A stretch of 49,545 nt of DNA from Thalassobacillus cyri (lineage in GTDB: Bacteria > Bacillota > Bacilli > Bacillales > Halobacillaceae). Location of the stretch: NCBI RefSeq assembly GCF_900107755.1, contig NZ_FNQR01000028.1, positions 1 to 49,545 of the forward strand, written 5' to 3'. The first letter of the stretch is position 1; every line of letters begins with the position of its first letter. Both the position numbers and the translations under genes were made by a program. The notes under the pieces are model-generated. The model made no database searches, was not told the origin of the DNA, and worked only from the letters and a program-made list of their open reading frames with translations. Shown here one piece after another: positions 24,969 through 32,800 of this stretch.

Positions 24969-26225
24969 TTAATATTTTAAAGCCTTCTGGTAATAGATGC
25001 TTGAAACTTTATAATTCGCCTCCTGGAAATGATAATCTCCAAGAGAGCGGTATGCCCGATAAAGAAGTTCATTTTCATTTTGTTTCTCATAATATTCTAT
25101 GGCTCTATCTAATTCTTTTAAATATTCCTCATTATTTAAAAATTTCAGGATAAAGTCTGTAAATAAAATAGTGATGTAAGGCTTATTTTGATTAGTTAAA
25201 TTATTTTCATGTAAAGCCTGATATAACTGGAAGCCTTTTTCTTTTTCTTCCTTGATAATATATATTTCAATTAAAGCCCGATAAGCACTCCACAAGGGAG
25301 TTCGTCCTTCTGCCAATTCAATTTCTATAGATTTTTGTAAAAATTCCTCAGCTTCTGAATATTTTTTCAAATCGATATTAATTAATCCCTTATTATGGTA
25401 AATAAGTGTTAGCAGTTCTGTATATCCATATTTAGTTGCAGTAATCAAAGCTTGTTTTAAATATTGCAATGCTTCTTCATGTTGACCAGTTTTCATATGT
25501 TGGGCTGCCAACAAGTTATTGGTTTTACATAGTAAAATTTCATATTTTTTCGTATATTCAAACATGAACTTGGCTTTTAGGCCAAACTGTATAGCCTTAC
25601 TATGTAGCTCTAGTTTTCCGTATAATAAAGCGATATTATAAATGACAGCTGCCTTCATAGGGCCTTGCTCGACTGAATCCACAAACATTTCCATGTAGTA
25701 TGTGCTTTCTTTGATCATATTTTCTGAGAACATTTTCAGCGCCATCATATAATTGAAGCTTTCTCTTACCAGTTTTGGATAAGAGCGTAATTCTGTTTCA
25801 TCAATATAATGAATGATGAAGTTTTCGTATAAGTCGATGGCTTTTTTCGTATCATTGATTTTGAAGTAATAAGCACATTTTAAACATAAATAAGTGGCTT
25901 CCAGGTTGATCGGCGATAGGTACTCGAAATAGTTCTCTTCGATGACATCGATCACTTCTTTTGCCTTGTCCGGGTGCAGGACAATATTGGAAAGAAGCAG
26001 GCGTAGAATATATTCCGCGTCTTCATCCCGTCGTTCATAGTTGGTCAAAAAACCCGCGCATACTTCGAATTTACGTTCTAAAGCTTGCAACACATGCGGC
26101 CTGGGAGGGTAGTTGCCCTCTTCTATTTTAGCCAGGTAACTGGAAGAGGTAATAGTGTCTGCGGTTTGCTTTAAGGTTAGCTTCCGGTTATTTCTCATGA
26201 TTTGAATGCGATTCCCGATGTGCAT
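24969..26225 (-). CDS. HTH-TPR peptide-responsive regulator, NprR-like (RRNPP family)
   Basis: 418 residues. An XRE-type helix-turn-helix (about 4-53; IGNRIQIMRNNRKLTLKQTA...YLAKIEEGNYPP) is followed by about nine TPR-like repeats to the C-terminus, such as EEALQYLKQALITATKYGYTE and YSEAEEFLQKSIEIELAEG. The length matches NprR (about 420) rather than PlcR or Rgg (about 285). Such proteins bind DNA or partner proteins depending on a re-imported peptide. The downstream 46-codon gene is the obvious candidate for that signal. Targets are unknown. A palindrome lies in the 5' leader. Confidence 0.85.
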   Translation of the reverse strand: MHIGNRIQIMRNNRKLTLKQTADTITSSSYLAKIEEGNYPPRPHVLQALERKFEVCAGFLTNYERRDEDAEYILRLLLSNIVLHPDKAKEVIDVIEENYFEYLSPINLEATYLCLKCAYYFKINDTKKAIDLYENFIIHYIDETELRSYPKLVRESFNYMMALKMFSENMIKESTYYMEMFVDSVEQGPMKAAVIYNIALLYGKLELHSKAIQFGLKAKFMFEYTKKYEILLCKTNNLLAAQHMKTGQHEEALQYLKQALITATKYGYTELLTLIYHNKGLINIDLKKYSEAEEFLQKSIEIELAEGRTPLWSAYRALIEIYIIKEEKEKGFQLYQALHENNLTNQNKPYITILFTDFILKFLNNEEYLKELDRAIEYYEKQNENELLYRAYRSLGDYHFQEANYKVSSIYYQKALKY

Positions 26226-26253
26226 AATCAGACCCCATTGTGTGTTTATTCCA

Positions 26254-26274
26254 AAGACTCAGATAGAGAGTCTT
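26254..26274 (-). promoter_or_regulatory. Palindrome downstream of the regulator promoter
   Basis: AAGACTC-N7-GAGTCTT is a perfect 7-bp inverted repeat. On the minus strand a TATAAT -10 lies at 26287-26292 with no good -35, which puts the palindrome at about +6 to +26. This is a natural place for autoregulation, or it is an RNA hairpin. Confidence 0.55.
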
Positions 26275-26470
26275 AATTATTTTCATATTATACCAAAAGT
26301 GGAAAAAAGGAAATATGCCTTACTGTTTTTGTGAGAATACTATCATGAAAAACAGGTAAATATACCTATTTGTTGTTGCTTTTTCCTTATTACATGCTTC
26401 TGAATTACATGTTTTTCAAGGTTAATTTATCTAGTAATACTACAAAATGATGATGGGTAAAAAGTTATCC

Positions 26471-26498
26471 TTTTCAAATATTCTGAATATGCTATAAT
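26471..26498 (+). promoter_or_regulatory. Promoter of the 21-codon ORF
   Basis: TTTTCA (26471-26476), 16-base spacer, TATAAT (26493-26498). It is divergent from the regulator; the 309-base interval 26226-26534 holds only the two promoters and small A/T-rich palindromes (one is AGGTA-N4-TACCT at 26354-26367). Confidence 0.5.
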
Positions 26499-26534
26499 AA
26501 CTTAACAAATCTGAAGAGGTAAGGAGCGATTACC

Positions 26535-26600
26535 ATGGAACAGCTTAGAGAAAAGCCACATCATGATCCAGTAGATGACAATCGTTCCTTTATGAAGTGA
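26535..26600 (+). CDS. 21-residue micro-ORF of unknown function
   Basis: The ORF encodes a polar 21-residue peptide starting MEQLREKPHH and ending DDNRSFMK. AAGGAG stands 8 bases before the ATG, a TATAAT promoter lies about 37 bases upstream of the ATG, and a terminator hairpin begins at the stop codon, so the transcript would be only about 130 bases. It has no signal peptide or membrane helix. It could be a microprotein, a leader peptide or part of a small RNA. It shares the intergenic region with the TPR regulator. Confidence 0.5.
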   Translation: MEQLREKPHHDPVDDNRSFMK

Positions 26601-26635
26601 GAGTATAGGCGTATTCGCCCTTGCTCTCTTTTTTT
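26599..26635 (+). terminator. Terminator behind micro-ORF
   Basis: GAGAG/CTCTC outer stem with inner GGCG/CGCC, followed by seven T. Confidence 0.75.
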
Positions 26636-26691
26636 ATGCTGAAATTTTAACAAGATAACGTTTGCAAATGGCCGATAGGAGGAAAAAAGGT

Positions 26692-27432
26692 ATGAGATAC
26701 CGTCGGGTTTTAGTCAAAATCAGTGGTGGAGCGCTTGGAGGAGCCAATAATGAAAATTTCGATCATGCACATTTGGAGCATATCTCCAATGAAATTTTGT
26801 CTCTTGTAGATACTGGCATCGAAATAGCAATCGTAGTCGGGGGCGGAAATATTTTCCGGGGAAGGACTGCTGAAGCCTGGGGAATCGATCGGGTAGAGGC
26901 TGACAATATCGGTACGATGGGAACTGTGATCAATAGTCTCATGTTACGAGGTGTATTAAAAAGCAAAACGGAGAGGGAAGTCAGAGTGATGACTTCGGTA
27001 CCGATTTCGACCGTAGCTGAACCATATATCCGTCTGAAAGCTATGCACCATTTGGAAAAAGGATACCTGATTATCTGTGCGGGCGGTAATGGTCAACCGT
27101 TTGTGACGACAGATTACCCGGCTGTCCAGCGTGCTGTAGAGTTGGAATGTGATGCTATTTTGGTAGCAAAACAAGGGGTGGATGGCGTGTTCACTGCAGA
27201 TCCAAATAAACATAAACATGCCAAAATGTATACTTCCTTGAATTATGATGATATTCTTATCAACAACATTCAAGTGATGGACCAGACTGCTTTGCTGCTG
27301 GCGAGAGACCACAAGCTTCCTGTCCACATATTTAACTTTGACTACCCTGACATTATGAAAAAATTATGTGGGGGGATGGATGTCGGCACAATTGTTTCGG
27401 GCCATCCTTCCATGTTGAAAGAAGACGTATAA
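26692..27432 (+). CDS. Stand-alone UMP kinase (PyrH) paralogue
   Basis: 246 residues, amino acid kinase fold. VLVKISGGALGG (about 6-17), VVGGGNIFRG (about 52-61), NIGTMGTVINSLML (about 75-88), TTDYPAVQRAVELECDAIL and VDGVFTADPNK match bacterial UMP kinases, which convert UMP to UDP with ATP. The usual KLSGEAL reads KISGGAL, so the Glu is Gly. The normal Bacillus pyrH lies between tsf and frr; this copy does not. AGGAGG precedes ATG 26692; the upstream ATG at 26662 lacks a site. It is followed 77 bases on by a D-amino acid transaminase gene. Confidence 0.85.
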   Translation: MRYRRVLVKISGGALGGANNENFDHAHLEHISNEILSLVDTGIEIAIVVGGGNIFRGRTAEAWGIDRVEADNIGTMGTVINSLMLRGVLKSKTEREVRVMTSVPISTVAEPYIRLKAMHHLEKGYLIICAGGNGQPFVTTDYPAVQRAVELECDAILVAKQGVDGVFTADPNKHKHAKMYTSLNYDDILINNIQVMDQTALLLARDHKLPVHIFNFDYPDIMKKLCGGMDVGTIVSGHPSMLKEDV

Positions 27433-27509
27433 TTTTACCCCAATAAAAAAGATGATTTATAGGAAGAATATTAGTAACATAGTGATTGACTGTAAAGGAG
27501 AGAGCGTTC

Positions 27510-28403
27510 ATGGCAATCAAACCGATCATTTTGTCAGATAAAGAATTTTTGAATCATGAAGAATTGCATTATCCATTCGAAGAAAGAGGATTGCAGTTCG
27601 GTGATGGTGTTTACGAAGTAATCCGGGTTTATGATGGCAATTATTATTTAATGGAAGAACACATCGACCGGTTATTCCGTTCTGTAGAAGCAATAAAAAT
27701 TACGATGCCTTACTCAAAAGAGGAACTGAAAGGTTTGCTTCAGCAGTTGTTAGAAAAAAATCAGGTAGATCTAGACGCCAAGGTCTATTTGCAAATAACG
27801 AGAGGCTCGGCAGCCAGGGATCATGCCTTCCCTGTGGATGTGAAGCCTAACTTTTATGCATATGCCCAAGAGTTTTCCAGGAACTTGCCAGCCATGTGGA
27901 ATGGCGGATCAGTTATGTCCCATCCAGACCACCGTTGGGATTGGTGTTATATCAAGAGCTTGAACCTGCTCCCAAATGTACTTGCGAAACAGGAAGCGAA
28001 AGAGAACGGCTGTATGGAAGCGATCCTTCATAAAGATGGAGTCGTTACGGAAGGCAGTTCTTCCAATGCCTACCTCGTGCGAGATGGGAAAGTATATACC
28101 CATCCCGCTAAGAAAAATATATTACATGGATGTGTCCGCATGAGGGTGGAGCAGTTTTGTGATGATCTGGGCATACCATTTGTGGAAGAAGCATTTCGTG
28201 TCGATGATATTCAACATGCTGACGAGATGTTCATTACCAGCAGTACGACTGAGGTAACTCCAGTCACGCATTTCGATGGTAAAAAAATTACGACAGGCTC
28301 TCCAGGTGAGGTTACCAGAAAGCTTCAATATGCCTATGAGAAAGATGCTGGTATTCCAACAGCAAAATCACTCTTCGAAAGTGCGGAAAAGCAAAACGCT
28401 TAA
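27510..28403 (+). CDS. dat: D-amino acid transaminase
   Basis: 297 residues, class IV (fold type IV) PLP enzyme. RGLQFGDGVYEVIRVY (about 27-41), the PLP lysine Lys149 in YIKSLNLLPN and VTEGSSSNAYLV match D-amino acid transaminases of Bacillus. It interconverts D-alanine and D-glutamate, providing precursors for peptidoglycan and spore cortex. ATG 27510 follows AAAGGAGAG. It could share a transcript with the UMP kinase paralogue. A terminator follows. Confidence 0.9.
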   Translation: MAIKPIILSDKEFLNHEELHYPFEERGLQFGDGVYEVIRVYDGNYYLMEEHIDRLFRSVEAIKITMPYSKEELKGLLQQLLEKNQVDLDAKVYLQITRGSAARDHAFPVDVKPNFYAYAQEFSRNLPAMWNGGSVMSHPDHRWDWCYIKSLNLLPNVLAKQEAKENGCMEAILHKDGVVTEGSSSNAYLVRDGKVYTHPAKKNILHGCVRMRVEQFCDDLGIPFVEEAFRVDDIQHADEMFITSSTTEVTPVTHFDGKKITTGSPGEVTRKLQYAYEKDAGIPTAKSLFESAEKQNA

Positions 28404-28428
28404 AGAGCTTATGTACTACTGTGATATA

Positions 28429-28464
28429 AATGATACAGGCTAATTTTGCCTGTATCATTTTTTT
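28429..28464 (+). terminator. Terminator of dat
   Basis: AATGATACAGGC/GCCTGTATCATT stem, 7-base loop, T run. Confidence 0.9.
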
Positions 28465-28549
28465 ATCTCTTTTATTTTGAGGAAAGGCGGCCAAACTATC
28501 CATGGCGGCTTTTTTTGTGTACGATGAAGAGGAAAGGAGGGGCAACCCG

Positions 28550-28990
28550 ATGAAAAAAGTTCATTTGGAATTTACACCAGTACAATACCAGAAGCTTGTG
28601 GAAGCCCTGTTTTTAGGAGGATGGGTAACCAATACCACAAGAGATGATTTAGATGAGGAGTTTGAATCGCTTCGTGACTATGTCTTTCAACATTATAAAG
28701 AGGCAGGAATGGAAGGTTTGATTGAAGAGAATCAAGAGATAGGTTATAAAGATTTGAATGTTGACTATGAGTCGACACTGCTTTCCCGTTACATCGATCG
28801 TTATGATGAACAAGTATTCTGGGAAAAGCTAGCAGAAAAGTTATCGGACCGTGAGTTGGTTAATTTGGAAGGTCCCATTGCAGTTCCACTCAATGAGGCG
28901 CAAATCTTAAAGAAGCTTGCTCTTGAAGAAGAGATTGAAGAAGATTTACACATAAATGGGCTGGAGCATGTGAAGTGGGAGCGAAAATGA
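28550..28990 (+). CDS. Conserved-looking acidic protein of unknown function
   Basis: 146 residues from the ATG at 28550, which has AAAGGAGGGG upstream; an in-frame ATG at 28502 has none. It is cytosolic and acidic, mostly helical, with an N-terminal LEFTPVQYQKLVEALFLGGW and a C-terminal LNEAQILKKLALEEEIEEDL. I do not recognise a named domain. It is convergent with the ger operon, with only 5 bases between the two stop codons. Confidence 0.7.
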   Translation: MKKVHLEFTPVQYQKLVEALFLGGWVTNTTRDDLDEEFESLRDYVFQHYKEAGMEGLIEENQEIGYKDLNVDYESTLLSRYIDRYDEQVFWEKLAEKLSDRELVNLEGPIAVPLNEAQILKKLALEEEIEEDLHINGLEHVKWERK

Positions 28991-28995
28991 ATACT

Positions 28996-30114
28996 TTATT
29001 TTCGTGACCTCCCACTTTCTTGTTTCTTCTTCTTTATAATAGCTCCTATCAATAGTAACAGCGGCAGGACAAACCCATGCATTGTTGCGTAAGGAAGCCA
29101 TGTGCTATTGACAAAACTTTCAAAGTAAGCGACATCAGGATACGCAATGATAGAAAGTACTACCATGCCCATTCCTAATGGCAATAATAAAATCCGATAG
29201 TCATCAATTTTTAAAAATTGAGCGATTCCTAAACTGGAAGCATAATAAAGGATGACCAGTTTGAAGAAAATGGTCAGCATCCATACGATGGCCACGATGA
29301 TTTCTAATCCCTCTAAGAACCCCGCAATATTTATCTTTGTTGCCAGTTCATATATGGGATATTCATTCAAAGCCGTAAGGTCACTGCCTAACACAAGAAT
29401 GCTGAACAAGGTTATCAGTGTCAAAAAACCGCCTCCGATCAATAACCCTATCAACCAGGCATGTTTGGCTTTGCTTTTTTCTTTCACTTGCGGATAAATC
29501 ATCAAAAATATGACCATTTCCAGTATCGGAGTGCCGATGACAGTTAAGGAAGTACTTGTAATGGAGCGTAAACCACTACCAAACATGGGCTTAAGGTTAT
29601 TGATGTCAAGTTGTGGTGTAAGTGAAAGGAAAAGGAAAACCAATAATATAATCATCCAAGTGATGAACATTTCTGCCGAACGGCCAATCGTTTCGATACC
29701 CAAACGAGCTCCCAGTATTACGACTAATAAGAAAAGGATATGAGTGTATTGTAGAGGCGTTTCAACCATCATCTGTGTGGTCATGAAATCACCGATATTT
29801 CGCAATACTAATGCGGCCAGGATATAAATAAAAGACAGGTGAAAGAAACTGATGATTCGACCGAACCAATTTCCGAAGATATCAATAGCTGCTTCTACAA
29901 ATGTTTTATTTCCAATGGTAATACTGATTTTATGATATAAATGCACCAATAATATTCCGATCACTGTACCTAATATAGCGGAGATCCAACCATCCTGCTT
30001 TGCTCCGGCAGCTAATGGACCAGGAATAATGAGAATGGAACTTCCTATTAAAAAAAGTATCACTAAATACATAAATTGGCGCGCACTGATTGTCTTATTG
30101 TTCATCTTTTTCAT
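28996..30114 (-). CDS. GerAB-type germinant receptor permease, copy 2
   Basis: 372 residues, about ten helices, APC-superfamily spore germination permease. It is very similar to the protein encoded just upstream (30204-31322), with most differences in residues 35-75 and 155-180. B subunits carry the germinant-binding pocket in the inner spore membrane. It is last in the order A, C, D-type, B, B. The 89-base gap to copy 1 has no strong hairpin, so it may be on the same transcript. Confidence 0.9.
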   Translation of the reverse strand: MKKMNNKTISARQFMYLVILFLIGSSILIIPGPLAAGAKQDGWISAILGTVIGILLVHLYHKISITIGNKTFVEAAIDIFGNWFGRIISFFHLSFIYILAALVLRNIGDFMTTQMMVETPLQYTHILFLLVVILGARLGIETIGRSAEMFITWMIILLVFLFLSLTPQLDINNLKPMFGSGLRSITSTSLTVIGTPILEMVIFLMIYPQVKEKSKAKHAWLIGLLIGGGFLTLITLFSILVLGSDLTALNEYPIYELATKINIAGFLEGLEIIVAIVWMLTIFFKLVILYYASSLGIAQFLKIDDYRILLLPLGMGMVVLSIIAYPDVAYFESFVNSTWLPYATMHGFVLPLLLLIGAIIKKKKQESGRSRK

Positions 30115-30203
30115 CCTCGTTGATCGGGTCTAAAAATATTCTTATCTGGCTATAAAATCATTCACTCCAAGAAAGAAAATGGAAAAGAAATGAAAATTCA
30201 CGT

Positions 30204-31322
30204 CTATTTTACTTTTGATGTTCCCTTATATGGGTGTCTTTTCTTTTTAATCAAGGCCCCAATCAATAATAAAAGTGGCAGCAAGAAGCCATGCATCAGT
30301 TTGTATGGCAGCACATTTTTAACAAACGTCTCAAAATAAGCGACATCCGGATAGACGATGATCGATAACACGACAAGTCCCATCCCTAAAGGTAATAATA
30401 AAGGGCGGTAATCATCTAAATTCAAAAATTGAGAAATACCTAATGCAGCAGCATAATAAAGAATCACTAACTTAAAAAAGATAGTCAGCATCCAGACGAT
30501 CGCTACGATAATTTCTATGCCTTCCAGGAAACCTGCTATGTTTATTTTGGATGCCAGCTCGTAAATCGGATAGGAGTTCAATGCAGTGAGGTCACTGCCG
30601 AGCACAAGAATGCAGAAAAAGGTGATCAGACTCAAAAGCCCTCCCCCGATTAATAACCCCCACAGCCATGCGTGCCTGGCTTTTGCTTTTTCTTTTACGT
30701 TGGGGTAGAGCATCAGTAAGACAACCATTTCAAGAATTGGCGTATTGATTACAGTAAGTGATGCGCCAATCATTGATTTTGGATAACTACTGAATATGGG
30801 CTGGATATTATTTGGCTCAAGCTGTGGAGTAAGAAAAAAGAATAGAAAAAACAGTAAAAGCATGATCCAGGTGATGAACATCTCTGCAGAACGTCCAACC
30901 ACTTCAATTCCTAAACGAGCGGCCAAAATGACGACAATCATGAACAGAATATGAGTGAATTGCAGGGGGGTATCAATCATGATTTGCGTAGTCATGAAGT
31001 CGCCGATATTACGCAAAACTAAAGAAGCAAGGATATAAATAAAGGAAAGATGGAAAAATGCGATGACTCTTCCAATCCAATTGCCAAACACATGAATTGA
31101 TCCTTGTATAAAGTTTCGGTCTCCAAGTGCTACACCCAGTTTGTGGTACAACAACACAAACAACACACCTGTACTCATTCCAACAATGGAAGAAATCCAC
31201 CCGTCCTGTTGGGCTGTCGCTGCTAGAGGGGTAGGAACGATCAGGATGGAACTCCCAATTAAAAAAAGAATGACAAGGTACATGAATTGACGCGGGCTGA
31301 TTGTGTTATTATCCATCTTCAT
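30204..31322 (-). CDS. GerAB-type germinant receptor permease, copy 1
   Basis: 372 residues with the same plan as copy 2. Shared stretches include RQFMYLVILFLIGSSILI, SFIYILASLVLRNIGDFMTTQ and INIAGFLEG(I/L)EIIVAIVWML. It starts 15 bases after the D-type gene. With the A and C subunits it should form a Ger receptor that triggers germination; the germinant cannot be read from sequence. Confidence 0.92.
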   Translation of the reverse strand: MKMDNNTISPRQFMYLVILFLIGSSILIVPTPLAATAQQDGWISSIVGMSTGVLFVLLYHKLGVALGDRNFIQGSIHVFGNWIGRVIAFFHLSFIYILASLVLRNIGDFMTTQIMIDTPLQFTHILFMIVVILAARLGIEVVGRSAEMFITWIMLLLFFLFFFLTPQLEPNNIQPIFSSYPKSMIGASLTVINTPILEMVVLLMLYPNVKEKAKARHAWLWGLLIGGGLLSLITFFCILVLGSDLTALNSYPIYELASKINIAGFLEGIEIIVAIVWMLTIFFKLVILYYAAALGISQFLNLDDYRPLLLPLGMGLVVLSIIVYPDVAYFETFVKNVLPYKLMHGFLLPLLLLIGALIKKKRHPYKGTSKVK

Positions 31323-31337
31323 TCATCCTCGCTTAAA

Positions 31338-31574
31338 TCATTTGTACAAAGTATTTTGCAGCCAGGTATTGACAGGGGCATAAAAAGCCTGGATAAGGTC
31401 TAAGGGATTTGGCGGTTCTTTGCCCATGCTCTCAATTAAGCTAACCATAGTAGCTGCAAATAGGAAGAAACAAAAATAACCTAACTCTTTCTTTTTGTTT
31501 TCCTTTATAAGTTTGGGAGCTTCAATAAAAAAGATAGCAGCTGCTACTAGCACCACACCTAGAATCGGCCACAT
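31338..31574 (-). CDS. Two-helix D-type subunit of the ger operon
   Basis: 78 residues with two membrane helices (about 3-18 and 31-49) and a short C-terminal tail. Small 2-TM D proteins are known next to some Bacillus ger operons and modulate receptor activity. It lies between the C and B genes (8 bases after the C stop), so it belongs to the same transcript. Confidence 0.75.
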   Translation of the reverse strand: MWPILGVVLVAAAIFFIEAPKLIKENKKKELGYFCFFLFAATMVSLIESMGKEPPNPLDLIQAFYAPVNTWLQNTLYK

Positions 31575-31582
31575 GAAAACAT

Positions 31583-32800
31583 CTACCCTTCCTTTTGTAC
31601 AGGTTGTACATTTGTCCCTTTTCTTCTGATATTGACTTTCACATCAAACTCTACATCTGTTTCGACAAAATGAGCATTCCATTCTTTTTCGACCTTTTTC
31701 CAGTAGTTGGGTTCTTTTCGATTGATCGCATTTCCGAATCCGAAGATATCACTTTTATATACCTCTTGTGCTGCTTTAACAGATAGTTGCATTTTATCTT
31801 TGATGTCACCTTCCGTTTTCTGTTCAATCATTTGGAGGGTTTCCGGTTTACTTAAGTCAATCTGGCATTCGACTTCCCCGACATTCCCTTCTGCTTCTAT
31901 CTCTACTGAAATAACAGGCTTTCCTTTTTTCAATTTGGCATCAATGGCTGCGTTTGAACGCAAAATTTCTACCCCGATTTTTCCGCTACCTTCCTCTTTA
32001 CAAGGAAAGTTGATTAACGTGTTTTTTACGTTTCCTACAATGTAATTGTAGCCTTTACTCTCAGCCTCGTTCAGCCATCCGAGCATCCGGTCGTCTTTAA
32101 AGACGCTAAGGTGGTCTATCTCTAAACGGGTGGGAGCATCAGGGGATTCGATATTTTTAATAGAGTTACCAGTATCTTCACTTCCGTTTAATAAAATACC
32201 AGTCATGACGGGGCTTTTCCCTGTGCTTCTTATATCAGAAATGACTTGATCAATATAGACACCCTCTGTAGCGGCCCAGTTTTCTTGAGCTGCAGTTATT
32301 GTGTCCATGATTTTATTTGCCGGAATCTTTTCATACGGGGTGATGACACTGAGAATGTCTTCAACGCTTGCGTTTTTTGCTATGGTCATAAAAAAGCTTG
32401 TGCGGAATTCCGCGTCCCTATATAGTAAGTCCAGCGCCGGGAGAACTCCTTCTTCAGCGAGAGACTGTCCGAGTATTAATAAGCGCAGCTGTGAAAAGTA
32501 AATTTTTCGTGGTGCTTTCTTCGTCATTTTTCGAATAGCTTCAAAAAGTGTTTCCCCTTCAGCTTTATAGAGGGTAACAGGGGGGCGTGTAGTTGCCTTT
32601 TCTGCAGCAATTTCAGAGGGGTTGATGATTTGTACCGTTAAAGAATAGGTTCCCTCTTCTGTCTTATCGATCCCTAATGCCACTGCAATTCCAAGCTCGT
32701 CAAGTTCCCGGCTGCTCCAGCAGCCTGACAGGAAAATAAGATAAGAGAACATGATCAGGATCAGCCTGCTTTTTCCCCAGAAATACCTTATTCCCTTCAT
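31583..32800 (-). CDS. Ger(x)C family germinant receptor lipoprotein
   Basis: 405 residues. A lipoprotein signal ends in LSGC with Cys27, followed by WSSRELDELGIAVALGIDK, typical of GerAC proteins. The three-domain C subunit sits on the outer face of the inner spore membrane. Start overlaps the stop of the A gene by 4 bases. Confidence 0.93.
   Translation of the reverse strand: MKGIRYFWGKSRLILIMFSYLIFLSGCWSSRELDELGIAVALGIDKTEEGTYSLTVQIINPSEIAAEKATTRPPVTLYKAEGETLFEAIRKMTKKAPRKIYFSQLRLLILGQSLAEEGVLPALDLLYRDAEFRTSFFMTIAKNASVEDILSVITPYEKIPANKIMDTITAAQENWAATEGVYIDQVISDIRSTGKSPVMTGILLNGSEDTGNSIKNIESPDAPTRLEIDHLSVFKDDRMLGWLNEAESKGYNYIVGNVKNTLINFPCKEEGSGKIGVEILRSNAAIDAKLKKGKPVISVEIEAEGNVGEVECQIDLSKPETLQMIEQKTEGDIKDKMQLSVKAAQEVYKSDIFGFGNAINRKEPNYWKKVEKEWNAHFVETDVEFDVKVNIRRKGTNVQPVQKEG

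Noticed and set aside
24810-26225. Phage arbitrium (AimR-AimP) system
   Set aside because: The HTH-TPR and peptide layout is similar, but no phage gene is nearby and the protein length fits NprR better.
26601-26691. T-box or other tRNA-sensing leader before the UMP kinase gene
   Set aside because: No GGTGG T-box bulge sequence or long conserved leader; only the micro-ORF terminator is present.
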